The position numbers and the translations under genes are program-made. From Thiohalophilus thiocyanatoxydans (lineage in GTDB: Bacteria; Pseudomonadota; Gammaproteobacteria; UBA6429; Thiohalophilaceae), in the NCBI RefSeq assembly GCF_004366735.1, contig NZ_SOQX01000002.1, positions 372,001-436,000 of the forward strand: a stretch of DNA of 64,000 nt, written 5' to 3'. This document shows positions 1-8,995 of the stretch, piece by piece (positions within the stretch are counted from its first letter, which is position 1; every line of letters starts with the position of its first letter). The notes under the pieces are model-generated. The model made no database searches. It was given only the letters and a program-made list of their open reading frames with translations, and had not been told where the DNA came from.

Positions 1-74
1 TATACGGCAGACCCCGATAGCAAGGCTATGTGCAGGCGGATAAGCCTCTTGACGAGGCGATTTAACTGCTTGAA

Positions 75-413
75 TTAAAAGTAATGCGAGCTGCCACTGC
101 CTTCCTGGGGCGGGACATACTCGGGATCGTTGGGGTTCAGGAAAATAAAATTGAACTCGCCCGATTCCAGCTCGACAAAGTCCAGGGTGGCGCCCTGCAG
201 CAGTTCCACGCTGTCCGGCGGCACCATCACCGTAACGCCTTCGGAGGTATAGCTGATGTCATTCTCATCCTGCTGATCGGCGAATCCCATGGCGTACTGT
301 ATCGAGCCGGCGTCATCGCGTTTGGCGGCGATACGGATGGGCATGCCTTCCATCTGGTTCTGCTTGGCCGATTGCTTGATTTGTTCAGCGGCTTTGGGCG
401 TCACCGTAATCAT
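75..413 (-). CDS. dsrR: DsrR, IscA-like A-type scaffold homologue without cysteines
   Basis: The 112-aa product has the A-type iron-sulfur carrier fold signature (N-terminal ITVTPKAAEQIK, then a long beta-rich domain), but it contains no cysteine at all. The three conserved cysteines of IscA/SufA are therefore missing. This is the known hallmark of DsrR, which in Allochromatium vinosum is reported to be needed for full dsr expression rather than for cluster transfer. It is the last gene of the dsr operon, 76 nt downstream of dsrN, as in other sulfur oxidisers. The identity is firm from sequence plus position; the mechanism of action is not visible in the sequence. Confidence 0.93.
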   Translation of the reverse strand: MITVTPKAAEQIKQSAKQNQMEGMPIRIAAKRDDAGSIQYAMGFADQQDENDISYTSEGVTVMVPPDSVELLQGATLDFVELESGEFNFIFLNPNDPEYVPPQEGSGSSHYF

Positions 414-489
414 AAGAGAACTCCTTCATTTCGATTGTCTGACAGTGATTCACAGACCGGATGGTCAAATATCCCAGTCATTTAGTCAA

Positions 490-1884
490 TTATACATCAA
501 TTCCGTTCTGGCGGGTGTGGCGGACAAAGTCGATAAAGCGCCGCGCCCAATGGTGACGCGCGGTATCGCGCTGGTGCGCGTAACAGGCCAGCAGGTTTTT
601 GTGGATCAGCCCGTCATGGGCCCCGTCGATGCCGGTGCCGCGCACGACCTCGTAGGCGAAGCGCTGGGGCCGGCTCAGGTTCTCGAGGCTCGAATAGTGA
701 AACTCGTGGGCGGGGAATTCGCCCCGGGGCGCGGCGGAGGCGTCCGGCCAGGGGCTGTCGTCGGTCTCGCGCAGACGGACATAACCGCGTCCCTGGGGGC
801 GATCATGCATGACCACATCGGCGGGAATGACCCCGACCATGGGCGCGCTCTCCTCTTGCCAGCGGATCTGACGACACAGATACATCAGGCCGCCACACTC
901 GGCATAGGCGGGGAGGCCCCCCTCGATGGCGTTGTAGATGGCCTCGCGCAGCGGCCGATTGGCGGCCAGCGCGCTCAGACAGGATTCGGGAAAACCCCCA
1001 CCGATAAACAGGCCATCGATCGCCGGTAACCGGTCGTCGCGCAGGGTATCGATGGGCACCAGCTCGGCGCCGGCCTGCTCCAGGGCCTCGAGGTCCCCGG
1101 GATAGTAAAAGCCGAAGGCCTCGTCCCGGGCGATGCCGAGGCGGATATCCGGCGGCTGGACCGGTTCCGGGCCCGTCAGCGGCTCGCTCGCGGGCAGGGC
1201 CGGGGCCTGGCCGGCAAGGCTCTGGAGCCGCGCCAGATCCACCTGCCGGGCAATCAGCTGGCCGATGGCTTCGATTTTGTCGGCGGCTTCGGCATTTTCA
1301 TTGCTGGGAATCAGCCCCAGATGGCGTTCGGTAATGGCCAGGCGCGCATCATGATAGACGGCGCCGACCACGGGCAGGTGGGTGTAATGTTCGATGACGG
1401 CGCGCAGTTTGGCTTCGTGGCGGCTGCCACGGATCTGGTTGAGGATCACCCCGGCAATATTGACCTGGGGATCAAACGCCTGATATCCGAGGATCAGCGG
1501 GGCGATCCCCCGGGTCATGCCCTGCACGTCAATGACCAGAATGACCGGGGTTTCGGTCAGGCGGGCCAGGGCGGCATTGCTGTTGCTGCCCTCGATATCC
1601 AGTCCGTCATACAGCCCCTTGTTGGCCTCGATCAGCGCCAGATCGCTCGCCCCGGCCTGCTGTTGCAGGGTCTGCAGGATCTCGTCCCGGGACATGGTGT
1701 AAAAATCGAGATTATGACAGGGCCGCCCGGCCGCCTGACCCAGCCACATGGGATCGATATAGTCCGGCCCCTTCTTAAACGGCCGGACATCGAGCCCCTG
1801 CTGCCGAAACGCCGCGCACAGCCCGATCGACAGGGTGGTTTTCCCCGAGGATTTATGGGCGGCGGAAATGAGCAGGCGGTTCAT
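490..1884 (-). CDS. dsrN: DsrN, cobyrinate a,c-diamide synthase-like amidase for siro(heme)amide
   Basis: The 464-aa protein is a CobB/CbiA-type glutamine amidotransferase. The N-terminal ATP-binding domain has a modified Walker A (SAAHKSSGKTTLS, about residues 7-19), and the C-terminal class I amidotransferase-like domain carries the nucleophile region AYAECGGLMYL. In sulfur oxidisers DsrN is thought to amidate siroheme to siro(heme)amide, the prosthetic group of DsrAB. Its position after dsrP and before dsrR supports that role over cobalamin synthesis, and no cob genes are nearby. A 196-nt gap containing a strong hairpin separates it from dsrP, so dsrNR may be transcribed partly on its own. 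Confidence 0.93.
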   Translation of the reverse strand: MNRLLISAAHKSSGKTTLSIGLCAAFRQQGLDVRPFKKGPDYIDPMWLGQAAGRPCHNLDFYTMSRDEILQTLQQQAGASDLALIEANKGLYDGLDIEGSNSNAALARLTETPVILVIDVQGMTRGIAPLILGYQAFDPQVNIAGVILNQIRGSRHEAKLRAVIEHYTHLPVVGAVYHDARLAITERHLGLIPSNENAEAADKIEAIGQLIARQVDLARLQSLAGQAPALPASEPLTGPEPVQPPDIRLGIARDEAFGFYYPGDLEALEQAGAELVPIDTLRDDRLPAIDGLFIGGGFPESCLSALAANRPLREAIYNAIEGGLPAYAECGGLMYLCRQIRWQEESAPMVGVIPADVVMHDRPQGRGYVRLRETDDSPWPDASAAPRGEFPAHEFHYSSLENLSRPQRFAYEVVRGTGIDGAHDGLIHKNLLACYAHQRDTARHHWARRFIDFVRHTRQNGIDV

Positions 1885-1911
1885 GACAGGACGGGGCCTT
1901 TGAAAGGAATC

Positions 1912-1920
1912 AGCATATCA
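1912..1920 (-). promoter_or_regulatory. possible extended -10 promoter for dsrNR
   Basis: Read on the minus strand, TGATATGCT lies about 28 nt upstream of the dsrN start and fits an extended -10 (TGnTATnnT). The -35 match (TTTCGG at 16 nt) is poor. It lies just downstream of the hairpin that ends the dsrA-P segment, where an internal promoter would be expected. This is a pattern match only. Confidence 0.3.
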
Positions 1921-2034
1921 CGCGCATGTTGTCCCGAAACGAATGCGAGTGAAAAGCGAGGAGTGCTTTAGTATCTAAGAATTCTGGAGGCAATCGGAGG
2001 AGTCCTCGTACCTCGTCACTCGCCCCTCGTACCT

Positions 2035-2086
2035 GCCTGATTTTACCAGCGTCCTGTGTACAGGACGCTGGTGATTAAAATCAGGC
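2035..2086 (-). terminator. strong hairpin between dsrP and dsrN
   Basis: A perfect 12-bp inverted repeat (2045-2056 ACCAGCGTCCTG with 2061-2072, loop TGTA) sits inside an outer 10-bp pair (2035-2044 GCCTGATTTT with 2077-2086). The outer arm covers the dsrP stop codon. On the transcribed (minus) strand the hairpin is followed by AAAATC rather than a U-run, so it is not a classical intrinsic terminator. It may attenuate transcription into dsrNR or protect the 3' end of the upstream mRNA. Confidence 0.5.
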
Positions 2087-3304
2087 GGAGTGGTGGGGAT
2101 CAACATCCTCATCGGCCAGACTGGTGGGCAAGAAACGCAGGATCTTGACCGCCAGGGCGACCATGATCAGAGCCACGGCCATGCCACCCAGTCCCAGCAG
2201 CACTTCCCACATACTGGGCGTGTATTGCGCGACCTGGCCGTCAAAGAAGCTGCTTTCGATTACTTCCTTGCCCGGGAAGATTTCCAGCGGGTAGGCCTGG
2301 CCGCCGATGATCAGCACATACAGCTGAATCAGGCCGCCGATGATGACCAGTACGGCACCCAAACCGACCAGGCTGCGCTTCTTGCCCCAGCTGGGGTGAT
2401 AGAACAGCAGCAGCGGAAGCAGACTGCCGAGCACGATCTGGCCGATCCAGAACAGCTGGGTGTAGATGCCGCCATCGCGCAGGATGAAGGCTTCGATGCC
2501 GTGATGCTCGGTCGCGTAAAGGTTGGTCAGATGGTAGGCCAGTACAAAGTAGAGCACCGCAGCGACGAACACGCCCAGCAGATTCTTCAGGCGCTGGAAG
2601 AGGGCGTCGCCCAGCGGGCGGCCGGTCCAGCGGTAGGAGGCCATCAGTACCAGCAAAAAGATCGCCAGACCGAAGGAGAAGGACATGATAATGAACATCG
2701 GCGCCATGATGGCGGCGTCAAAGGCATCCCGGGCCACAAGGAAGCCGAAAATCGAGCCGGTACCGGTGGTCAGGATCAGGCGCCAGAGGAATGCGGCGAT
2801 CCCGACCGGTTTGCTGTACTTGTTCATGCTCTGCTGCATCATCATCCACAAATAGACGGCAACGATGACGAAGAAGCCGTTATACAGAATGATGTTCCAG
2901 GCAAAGATCGATTTGAAGTTATAGTAGGTCATGGCCACGATCAGGCGATCAGGGCGTCCCAGATCAAGCACCAGGATCATCAGACCACCGGCAAGCAGGG
3001 CGATGGCCAGCAGTCCGGAGAGCCTGGCCAGCGGCTTGTAGGCCGTTTTGTTGAATACCGAGGATATCGAGGCCACATTGAGTGCCCCCGAGGCCGCGAC
3101 GATCAGAAAGATCGCGAAGATATGCGGCGTGCCCCATACGATGGCGTTGTTCATGCCGGTTACGTAATGGCCATGATGTTCCATGACATACCAGGCACCC
3201 AGTGCGACCAGAATGATGGCGCCAAGGATGCCGAGGAGGGCAAGGTAGCCGAAGCTCCGGCCTTCAATTTCCATGAACTGTGCTTTTTTCATTTCGACTG
3301 ACAA
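2081..3304 (-). CDS. dsrP: DsrP, NrfD-family integral membrane subunit of DsrMKJOP
   Basis: The 407-aa, strongly hydrophobic protein has about ten predicted transmembrane segments and a hydrophilic C-terminus ending in DEDVDPHHSA. The length and NrfD/PsrC-like pattern fit DsrP, the quinone-interacting membrane subunit that pairs with the periplasmic DsrO and DsrJ. It starts 18 nt after dsrO. Together with DsrM/K it forms the transmembrane electron-transfer complex thought to handle electrons from DsrC thiol/disulfide chemistry. The start MSVEMKKAQFMEIEGR is chosen as the first ATG in frame after dsrO; M5 is an alternative. Confidence 0.95.
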   Translation of the reverse strand: MSVEMKKAQFMEIEGRSFGYLALLGILGAIILVALGAWYVMEHHGHYVTGMNNAIVWGTPHIFAIFLIVAASGALNVASISSVFNKTAYKPLARLSGLLAIALLAGGLMILVLDLGRPDRLIVAMTYYNFKSIFAWNIILYNGFFVIVAVYLWMMMQQSMNKYSKPVGIAAFLWRLILTTGTGSIFGFLVARDAFDAAIMAPMFIIMSFSFGLAIFLLVLMASYRWTGRPLGDALFQRLKNLLGVFVAAVLYFVLAYHLTNLYATEHHGIEAFILRDGGIYTQLFWIGQIVLGSLLPLLLFYHPSWGKKRSLVGLGAVLVIIGGLIQLYVLIIGGQAYPLEIFPGKEVIESSFFDGQVAQYTPSMWEVLLGLGGMAVALIMVALAVKILRFLPTSLADEDVDPHHSA

Positions 3305-3322
3305 CCTGCTTTGTAGATTTTG

Positions 3323-4084
3323 TTATAGACCCCGGTAGCGAACGCCGGTGTTCAGACCCAGATCGGCGCGTAACTGCTCACCACCATATTGCTTGAGCTG
3401 CCGTGAGATTTCGCTGTTGGGATCCTTCAGATCGCCAAAGTACATGGCGTTGTGATTGTCGGCATTGCAGGCCTCGACACAGGCAGGCGTGCCGTCTTCG
3501 TCGACACGATGGACACACATGGTGCAGGACTCAACGGTACCTTTACCACGCGGCGCCACGACTTTCTGATCTTCCAGATCCTCGTGGATAAAAGAACGCG
3601 CCTTGTAGGGACAGGCCATCATGCAGTAGCGGCAACCGATACAGGTATGCTTGTCGACCAGCACAATTCCATCAGCCCGTTTCATCGAGGCGCCGGTGGG
3701 GCAGACATCGACACAGGGCGGATTTTCGCAATGCTGGCACATCAGGGGCAGTGACTGGACATGGCCGGTCTGTTTGTCCTTGACGGTGACCTTGCGAATC
3801 CACTGGGCCTTCTGGTGAGGATTGGAATGTTCCTCGCTGTTGTTGATCTCGCCCCAGCCGTTTTCATTCATGCAGGCGGTGACGCAGCTGTCACAACCTT
3901 TTGCGCACTTGTCGGTATCGATCAGGATACCCCAGCGCTTCTCACTGGTCGCAGCCTGTTCCGCCGGGCGGGCATGCACCTGGCGCAGGAAAACCCCGGG
4001 TGCGATCGCCATGCCGGCCGCGGCGGCCGCTTTACTGAAAAAGTGCCGGCGCGACAGGTCCGCGTTATATGTTTTATTGGTCAT
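3323..4084 (-). CDS. dsrO: DsrO, periplasmic Tat-exported iron-sulfur protein
   Basis: The 253-aa precursor has a twin-arginine signal (SRRHFFSKAAAAAGMAIAPG, residues 10-29). Several ferredoxin-type cysteine groups follow, including CAKGCDSCVTAC, CQHCENPPCVDVCP, CIGCRYCMMACP and CTMCVHR, typical of the NrfC/PsrB-like subunit of DsrMKJOP. It passes electrons on the periplasmic face between the cytochrome DsrJ and membrane DsrP. Its ATG overlaps the dsrJ stop by one base (TAATG), indicating translational coupling. Confidence 0.96.
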   Translation of the reverse strand: MTNKTYNADLSRRHFFSKAAAAAGMAIAPGVFLRQVHARPAEQAATSEKRWGILIDTDKCAKGCDSCVTACMNENGWGEINNSEEHSNPHQKAQWIRKVTVKDKQTGHVQSLPLMCQHCENPPCVDVCPTGASMKRADGIVLVDKHTCIGCRYCMMACPYKARSFIHEDLEDQKVVAPRGKGTVESCTMCVHRVDEDGTPACVEACNADNHNAMYFGDLKDPNSEISRQLKQYGGEQLRADLGLNTGVRYRGL

Positions 4085-4587
4085 TATTCCTGGTCTCCTT
4101 CAGTCAATACCTTCAAGGTTTCGACGGAGAGTTTGTTCCCTTTCAGAGCCATTTTGCCGTGATGCGGATTATTGCCGACATTGAAGCTGTGCCGGTAATC
4201 CGTATCTTCCGGTGTATCCCGGTGGCAGCTAAAGCAGTCGACGCTGACCGAGGCATAGTTGTGGCAAGTGCTGCAAAAATGCTCGTCTTCACCGAAGCTG
4301 GCAAATTGGCCGTCTTCATCCGGGGTGACGTGGCAGTTGATACATTCCGCCAGGCTGAACTTGTCGGTCCGGATGCCTTCACGCAGTGTATCGTCGCGCT
4401 TGTGCATCAGCTCATCCATATGGTTTTTACGCATATATTCGACCGGCGCAACGCAACCATATTCCTCAGTCGCCTTTTCTTTGGCTTTGGGAATTTCAGG
4501 CGCAGGCGCATCACCTGCCAGCACAGTAAAGGGCAGGGCGAGAAGCCCTGCCATTATTGTTGTTTGTATCAACTGTCGTAGTGACAC
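4084..4587 (-). CDS. dsrJ: DsrJ, triheme cytochrome c of the DsrMKJOP complex
   Basis: The 167-aa precursor has an N-terminal signal peptide or anchor (residues 1-24, ending TVLAG) and exactly three CxxCH heme-binding motifs (CINCH, CSTCH, CFSCH). Cys45 in EEYGCVAPV matches the region of the unusual cysteine heme ligand described for A. vinosum DsrJ. The protein is periplasmic and works with DsrO/P. It begins 21 nt after dsrL and is translationally coupled to dsrO. Confidence 0.96.
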   Translation of the reverse strand: MSLRQLIQTTIMAGLLALPFTVLAGDAPAPEIPKAKEKATEEYGCVAPVEYMRKNHMDELMHKRDDTLREGIRTDKFSLAECINCHVTPDEDGQFASFGEDEHFCSTCHNYASVSVDCFSCHRDTPEDTDYRHSFNVGNNPHHGKMALKGNKLSVETLKVLTEGDQE

Positions 4588-4608
4588 CGTTACTACCTCT
4601 ATTCGTTG

Positions 4609-6555
4609 TTATTCACCCATTGCCATATCGATGTAGCCGGTCGGGCAAACATCGGCGCAGATGTGGCACCCGATACAGCGTGAGTAATCGGTGGCAACAT
4701 AACGGCCCATGGTGTGCTGGTTTTTCGGCACACGATAGACAGCGTCCTGCGGGCAGTAGATAACACAGTTATCACACTCGAAGCACATGCCACAGCTCAT
4801 GCAGCGATCGGCTTCTTCACGGGCCTGCTCTTCGGAGAGTCCCTTCACACGTTCCTGGAAGTGACCCAGTACATCGTCGGATGAAGGCACATCTTCATGG
4901 CGTTTGAGACGCGGCGTGTAGTGGAAATGACCCAGGAACAGTTCATCCGCGGGGATGATTTCATGCGCCGAACGGTCTTCATAGTTATGCACGGCCCATT
5001 CCGCGGCGGCGGTGCCCCATTCTGATTCATGGGTATAATCATTGGGTTCCAGTCCGGCTTCACGCAGCTTGTTGAGCAGGTTGAAGTGGTGCTTGTCGAC
5101 CTTCGGACGCTTGCCCAGGTTTTCCGCTTTCAGGTAGTGGTCGATGCTGTCAACCGCGATGGAAGCCTGGCCGATGGCGGTGGTCAGCAGATGCGGACGC
5201 ACGATATCGCCGGCGACAAAGTGTCCCGGTTTGCCAGGAACCTGGTAGTGCTGATCGGCGTCGATGAAGCCGCGTTCGTTACCCAGCTCTTCAAAGCCTT
5301 CCAGCTTGCCGCCCTGACCGATGGCCGAGACCAGCAGATCCAGTTCGATATCGTATTCAGAACCTTCGACCGGGGTCTTGCCGTCATCTTCCAGCTTCTG
5401 TACCCGCAGCGCCTTGGCACGGCCCTTGTCGTCGAGAATCACTTCCATCGGGTTAACGCGGTCGACAATATCGACACCTTCACGCAGGGCATCGTTAACT
5501 TCGTGCTCGGCGGCGGCCATGTCCTTGACCGGTGAACGGGACAGCAGCATGACCTGTGCACCCTGACGGGTGGCGGAAGAGGCCACGTCGTGAGCGGTAT
5601 GGCCCAGAACGATGTTTTCCGGGCGATCTTTTTCGTTGATTTCGCTGATGTGACCCAGACGACGGGCAACGGAGGCCACGTCGATAGAGGTATCACCACC
5701 ACCGACTACCACGACTTTTTCGGAAACCAGTTGCAGACGACCGTCGTTAAAGGCTTCGAGGAAGTCGACACCGGTCAGCACATTCTGCGCATTGTCGGCG
5801 CCGGGGATCGGCAGTTTGCGGCCGGTCCAGGTGCCCACGGCCCAGAGAATGGCGTCGTAGTCTTTTTCCAGCTGCTCGACGGTCACATCCTTGCCAACCC
5901 AGGTGTTGAGTTTGACATCGACACCCATTTCGGTGATGCGATCGATTTCGCCGTCCAGTACATCCCGCGGGGTACGATAGCCCGGGATACCGTATTTCAT
6001 CATGCCGCCCAGGGTGGCGTGGTTATCGAAAACGGTTGCGCCATAGCCCTTGCGACGCAGCTGGAATGCCGCTGCAAGGCCGGCCGGGCCGCCACCAACG
6101 ATGGCGACTTTCTTGCCGTTATCTTCGCCAACTTCGAACTTGTACTTGTTGGAGAGGCCAGTGTCGCCGATGAAGTGCTCGACGGAGTTGATGCCGACGT
6201 AGTCTTCAACTTCATTACGGTTACAGCCGTCCTGGCACGGCGCGGGGCAAACCCGGCCCATGACGGAAGGGAACGGGTTGGCGTTGGTCAAACGGCGGAA
6301 TGCATATTCCTGCCAGTCCATATCTTCGGGGGGCTTCTCGATACCGCGGGCGATATCCAGCCAGCCACGAATGTCTTCACCTGACGGACAGCTTCCCTGA
6401 CAGGGGGGCGTACGATGTACGTAAGTCGGACATTTGTGTGAAGTATCTTCTTTGAAGATCTTGTCCGACCAGGAAGCCCAGTCCTCATTGGTTTCACCAT
6501 CCTTGTATAGACGGAAGGTTAACTTGGTGTTCATATCGTCTTGGGAAGTCGCCAT
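4609..6555 (-). CDS. dsrL: DsrL, FAD/NAD(P)H oxidoreductase partner of DsrAB
   Basis: The 648-aa protein has the GltD-like domain order: an N-terminal cysteine region for Fe-S binding (CQGSCPSGEDIRGW and CPAPCQDGCNR), an FAD Rossmann motif (VGGGPAGLAAA, about residue 153), an NAD(P)H-binding motif (GGGDTSIDVA, about 286), and a C-terminal linker to a two-cluster ferredoxin domain (CMSCGMCFECDNC and CIGCHICADVCP, about 585-640). DsrL is essential for sulfur-globule oxidation in A. vinosum and is a marker of the oxidative dsr pathway. It lies between dsrK and dsrJ as expected. Confidence 0.97.
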   Translation of the reverse strand: MATSQDDMNTKLTFRLYKDGETNEDWASWSDKIFKEDTSHKCPTYVHRTPPCQGSCPSGEDIRGWLDIARGIEKPPEDMDWQEYAFRRLTNANPFPSVMGRVCPAPCQDGCNRNEVEDYVGINSVEHFIGDTGLSNKYKFEVGEDNGKKVAIVGGGPAGLAAAFQLRRKGYGATVFDNHATLGGMMKYGIPGYRTPRDVLDGEIDRITEMGVDVKLNTWVGKDVTVEQLEKDYDAILWAVGTWTGRKLPIPGADNAQNVLTGVDFLEAFNDGRLQLVSEKVVVVGGGDTSIDVASVARRLGHISEINEKDRPENIVLGHTAHDVASSATRQGAQVMLLSRSPVKDMAAAEHEVNDALREGVDIVDRVNPMEVILDDKGRAKALRVQKLEDDGKTPVEGSEYDIELDLLVSAIGQGGKLEGFEELGNERGFIDADQHYQVPGKPGHFVAGDIVRPHLLTTAIGQASIAVDSIDHYLKAENLGKRPKVDKHHFNLLNKLREAGLEPNDYTHESEWGTAAAEWAVHNYEDRSAHEIIPADELFLGHFHYTPRLKRHEDVPSSDDVLGHFQERVKGLSEEQAREEADRCMSCGMCFECDNCVIYCPQDAVYRVPKNQHTMGRYVATDYSRCIGCHICADVCPTGYIDMAMGE

Positions 6556-6604
6556 GCCTGTTCTCCTATGCGATGTCGGTTATTACCGTCAAATCGTAAA
6601 AAAA

Positions 6605-8131
6605 TTAAGCTTCTGCTTCAGCGTTACTCTCAGTATCGTCACTCGGCGCATCACTAAGAATGAGTGCCTCGCTGACGAGCTGATGAACACTGACAATGTC
6701 AGTCATACCGAACCCGTAGTAGGGTAGGACCTTGGTAAATTGGCTTTTGCAAATCGCGCAGATCGCCGCCACGTTGGTCACGCCGTTGTCTTCCACGACG
6801 CGCTTGTAGGCTTCCATACGCGGCTGGGCGCCTTTGACGCGGAGCTCCATAAGATCGTCGGTCAACAGGCCGCCGCCGCCACCACAGCAGAAAGTGGCTT
6901 CGCCGATGGCGTCGGCGGGCATGTCGACAAAGTTATTGCAGGCAGCCCGAATGATCGCGCGGGGAATATCGAACTGACCCCCGGCTTTGTCACCCATGCG
7001 CGAGGCGCGCGCCACGTTACAGGAATCGTGGAAGGTGAGGGTCATGTGATCGTTTTCGGACTTGTCGAATTTCAGCTTGTCCTTCTGGATCAAATCATAG
7101 GTGAATTCGCAGATGTGCTGCGGCACCGGATAGTTGGGATCCAGAAAGTCGAAGGGTCCGGCCAGGGTATTCAGGAAGCTGTAGGCAACACGCCAGGCAT
7201 GGCCGCATTCACCGAATACGATGCGTTTGACGCCCAGATCCTCGGCGGCCTTGCGAATACGTAATGACAGATTACGCATGTTTTCATAACTGCCGATAAA
7301 CATACCGAAGTTGGCCGCCTCGGAAGCGTAGGAGCTCATGGTCCAGCTCACTCCGGCTTCATGGAAGACCTTGGCATAACCGATCAGGCCGTCCACATGC
7401 GGTTCGGCAAAAAAGTCGGCGGAGGGGGTGACCAGCAGGATTTCCGCGCCTTTTTGATCCAGCGGGAACTTGACCGGGACACCGGTATCTTCCTCAACTT
7501 CTTCTTCGAGGCCTTCCAGCGTATCGGCCAGAGCCGGCTCCGGCAGACCCAGGTTGTTACCCACCGTCGCGGCCTTGCCGATAATTTCATTACAGTATTT
7601 TTGTCCGACCCCGATGGTATCCATGATTTCACGGGCAGCCATGGAGATTTCGGCGGTGTCGATGCCGTAGGGGCAGTATACCGAACAGCGCCGACACTGG
7701 GAGCACTGATGGAAATAGCTGTACCAGTCGTCGAGGACATCCTTGGTCAGGTCTTTCGCGCCGACCAGTTTGGGGAAGTACTTCCCGGCAAATGTGCGGT
7801 AACGGCGGTAAACCTGACGCAGCAGATCCTGACGCGCCACCGGCATGTTTTTCGGATCGCTGGTGCCAAGATAATAGTGACACTTGTCGGTGCAGGCACC
7901 GCATTTGACGCAGGAATCCAGATAGACCTGGAGGGAACGGTAGCGTCCTCTCAGATCATCGAGTTTTTCCAGTGCTTTTTCTTCCCAGTTATCCACCAGC
8001 TCGCCGGGAAAGCCCAGGGCTTCCTGGAACTGGACCTTGGCCACATACGGCTTGCTGTGTTCCATTACCCCTTCTTTGAGCTTGGGGATAATCGGGTATT
8101 CACGCAGTTCTGGTGTTTCGAAGTCTGCCAC
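6605..8131 (-). CDS. dsrK: DsrK, HdrD-like catalytic iron-sulfur subunit
   Basis: The 508-aa cytoplasmic protein has two 4Fe-4S motifs near the N-terminus (CVKCGACTDKC about 74-84, CSQCRRCSVYCP about 142-153) and two CCG-type regions (around CNVARAS, and the glycine-rich FCCGGGGG) that in HdrD-type proteins hold a noncubane cluster. DsrK docks on DsrM and is proposed to oxidise or reduce the DsrC disulfide or trisulfide. It is 32 nt downstream of dsrM. The C-terminus ends in an acidic tail (DDTESNAEAEA). Confidence 0.97.
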   Translation of the reverse strand: MADFETPELREYPIIPKLKEGVMEHSKPYVAKVQFQEALGFPGELVDNWEEKALEKLDDLRGRYRSLQVYLDSCVKCGACTDKCHYYLGTSDPKNMPVARQDLLRQVYRRYRTFAGKYFPKLVGAKDLTKDVLDDWYSYFHQCSQCRRCSVYCPYGIDTAEISMAAREIMDTIGVGQKYCNEIIGKAATVGNNLGLPEPALADTLEGLEEEVEEDTGVPVKFPLDQKGAEILLVTPSADFFAEPHVDGLIGYAKVFHEAGVSWTMSSYASEAANFGMFIGSYENMRNLSLRIRKAAEDLGVKRIVFGECGHAWRVAYSFLNTLAGPFDFLDPNYPVPQHICEFTYDLIQKDKLKFDKSENDHMTLTFHDSCNVARASRMGDKAGGQFDIPRAIIRAACNNFVDMPADAIGEATFCCGGGGGLLTDDLMELRVKGAQPRMEAYKRVVEDNGVTNVAAICAICKSQFTKVLPYYGFGMTDIVSVHQLVSEALILSDAPSDDTESNAEAEA

Positions 8132-8163
8132 GTCAGTAATCCTCTAGCGACTTTCCAGTGTAT

Positions 8164-8892
8164 TTACTTTTCGAGATCAGCGGCCCACGGCGCCAGATGG
8201 CGTTTTTCCCGCGGATTATCGACCTGGTTACGGCTCGGGCTGAAGAAAACGCCCGGTGCGTGCAACAGCTTGCTGATCGGGAAAATGATCATCAGCAGGG
8301 CAACCAGTGTCAGATGAGTGAGCAATAAAAGGTCACTCGGCAGCGGTTCAATGCTGAAACGTAGCAGGCCCAGGAAAAAGCCTTTCACCATGACAATGTC
8401 GGTATGGGTGACAAAGGTCATGAGCATGCCGCTGATACCGATGACAATCAGCAACAGCAGCATTAGATAGTCGGACGGTGCGGAGATGTAACGCACGCGA
8501 TCCACAAAGATGCGCCGGGCAAACAGGCCGAGCAGGCCGACGACCATGGCGTAAGAGGCATATTTGCCAAACGGTTGAATCAGATCAACCCAGAACCAGG
8601 TTTCAGCCTGGAAGTAGCGCAGATGGCGCAGTAAAACGAGCAGTAAACCTAAATGGAACAACCAACCGAACAGCCAGGTCCACTTGGTTGCCTTGAACAA
8701 ACTTGTGAATAGCACAACCTCTTGTACCATTCGCAAGACAACACCGGTGCGGTTTACGGGGGCCGGTGTCGTGGGAATCTTTAATGGTGCCGGTGTACGC
8801 GCATACAAGGCAATCTTGCGCACCAAACCAACAACCAGAAGCAGGGTTGCCGCATAAAATAGTATTGCGTAAGTCACGGACAGCGCCGACAT
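8164..8892 (-). CDS. dsrM: DsrM, NarI-like cytochrome b membrane subunit
   Basis: The 242-aa protein has five to six hydrophobic segments and several membrane-embedded histidines (for example in LFHLGLLLVLLRHLRY and LTHLTLVALL), in line with the diheme cytochrome b subunit that anchors DsrK. The length and position between dsrC and dsrK fit DsrM. A 103-nt gap with a hairpin separates it from dsrC, larger than the other gaps in the operon. Confidence 0.95.
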   Translation of the reverse strand: MSALSVTYAILFYAATLLLVVGLVRKIALYARTPAPLKIPTTPAPVNRTGVVLRMVQEVVLFTSLFKATKWTWLFGWLFHLGLLLVLLRHLRYFQAETWFWVDLIQPFGKYASYAMVVGLLGLFARRIFVDRVRYISAPSDYLMLLLLIVIGISGMLMTFVTHTDIVMVKGFFLGLLRFSIEPLPSDLLLLTHLTLVALLMIIFPISKLLHAPGVFFSPSRNQVDNPREKRHLAPWAADLEK

Positions 8893-8953
8893 GCTACTGT
8901 TCCCTCTACGTTATCTCGTTGTAATTATCGATTTACATCAGGTTAATGGAACA

Positions 8954-8974
8954 GAGGGGAGTAAAGCTCCCCTC
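8954..8974 (-). promoter_or_regulatory. intercistronic hairpin after dsrC
   Basis: A perfect 8-bp stem (8954-8961 GAGGGGAG paired with 8967-8974, 5-nt loop) lies 22 nt past the dsrC stop. There is no U-run after it, so partial termination or 3'-end stabilisation of the upstream dsrA-C transcript is more likely than full termination. DsrC is usually made in large excess over the membrane subunits, which such an element would favour. Confidence 0.45.
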
Positions 8975-8995
8975 GAATTCCGTCGCGTCAGAGCT

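Noticed and set aside
44-58. terminator after dsrR (GCCTC/GAGGC stem)
   Set aside because: Only 5 bp of stem and no U-run on the minus strand; too weak to call, and the left edge of the window hides the context.
2090-3301. 403-aa plus-strand frame opposite dsrP
   Set aside because: It is the exact antisense of dsrP, rich in Gln, Asp and His from the reversed hydrophobic codons, and has no ribosome site or family pattern.
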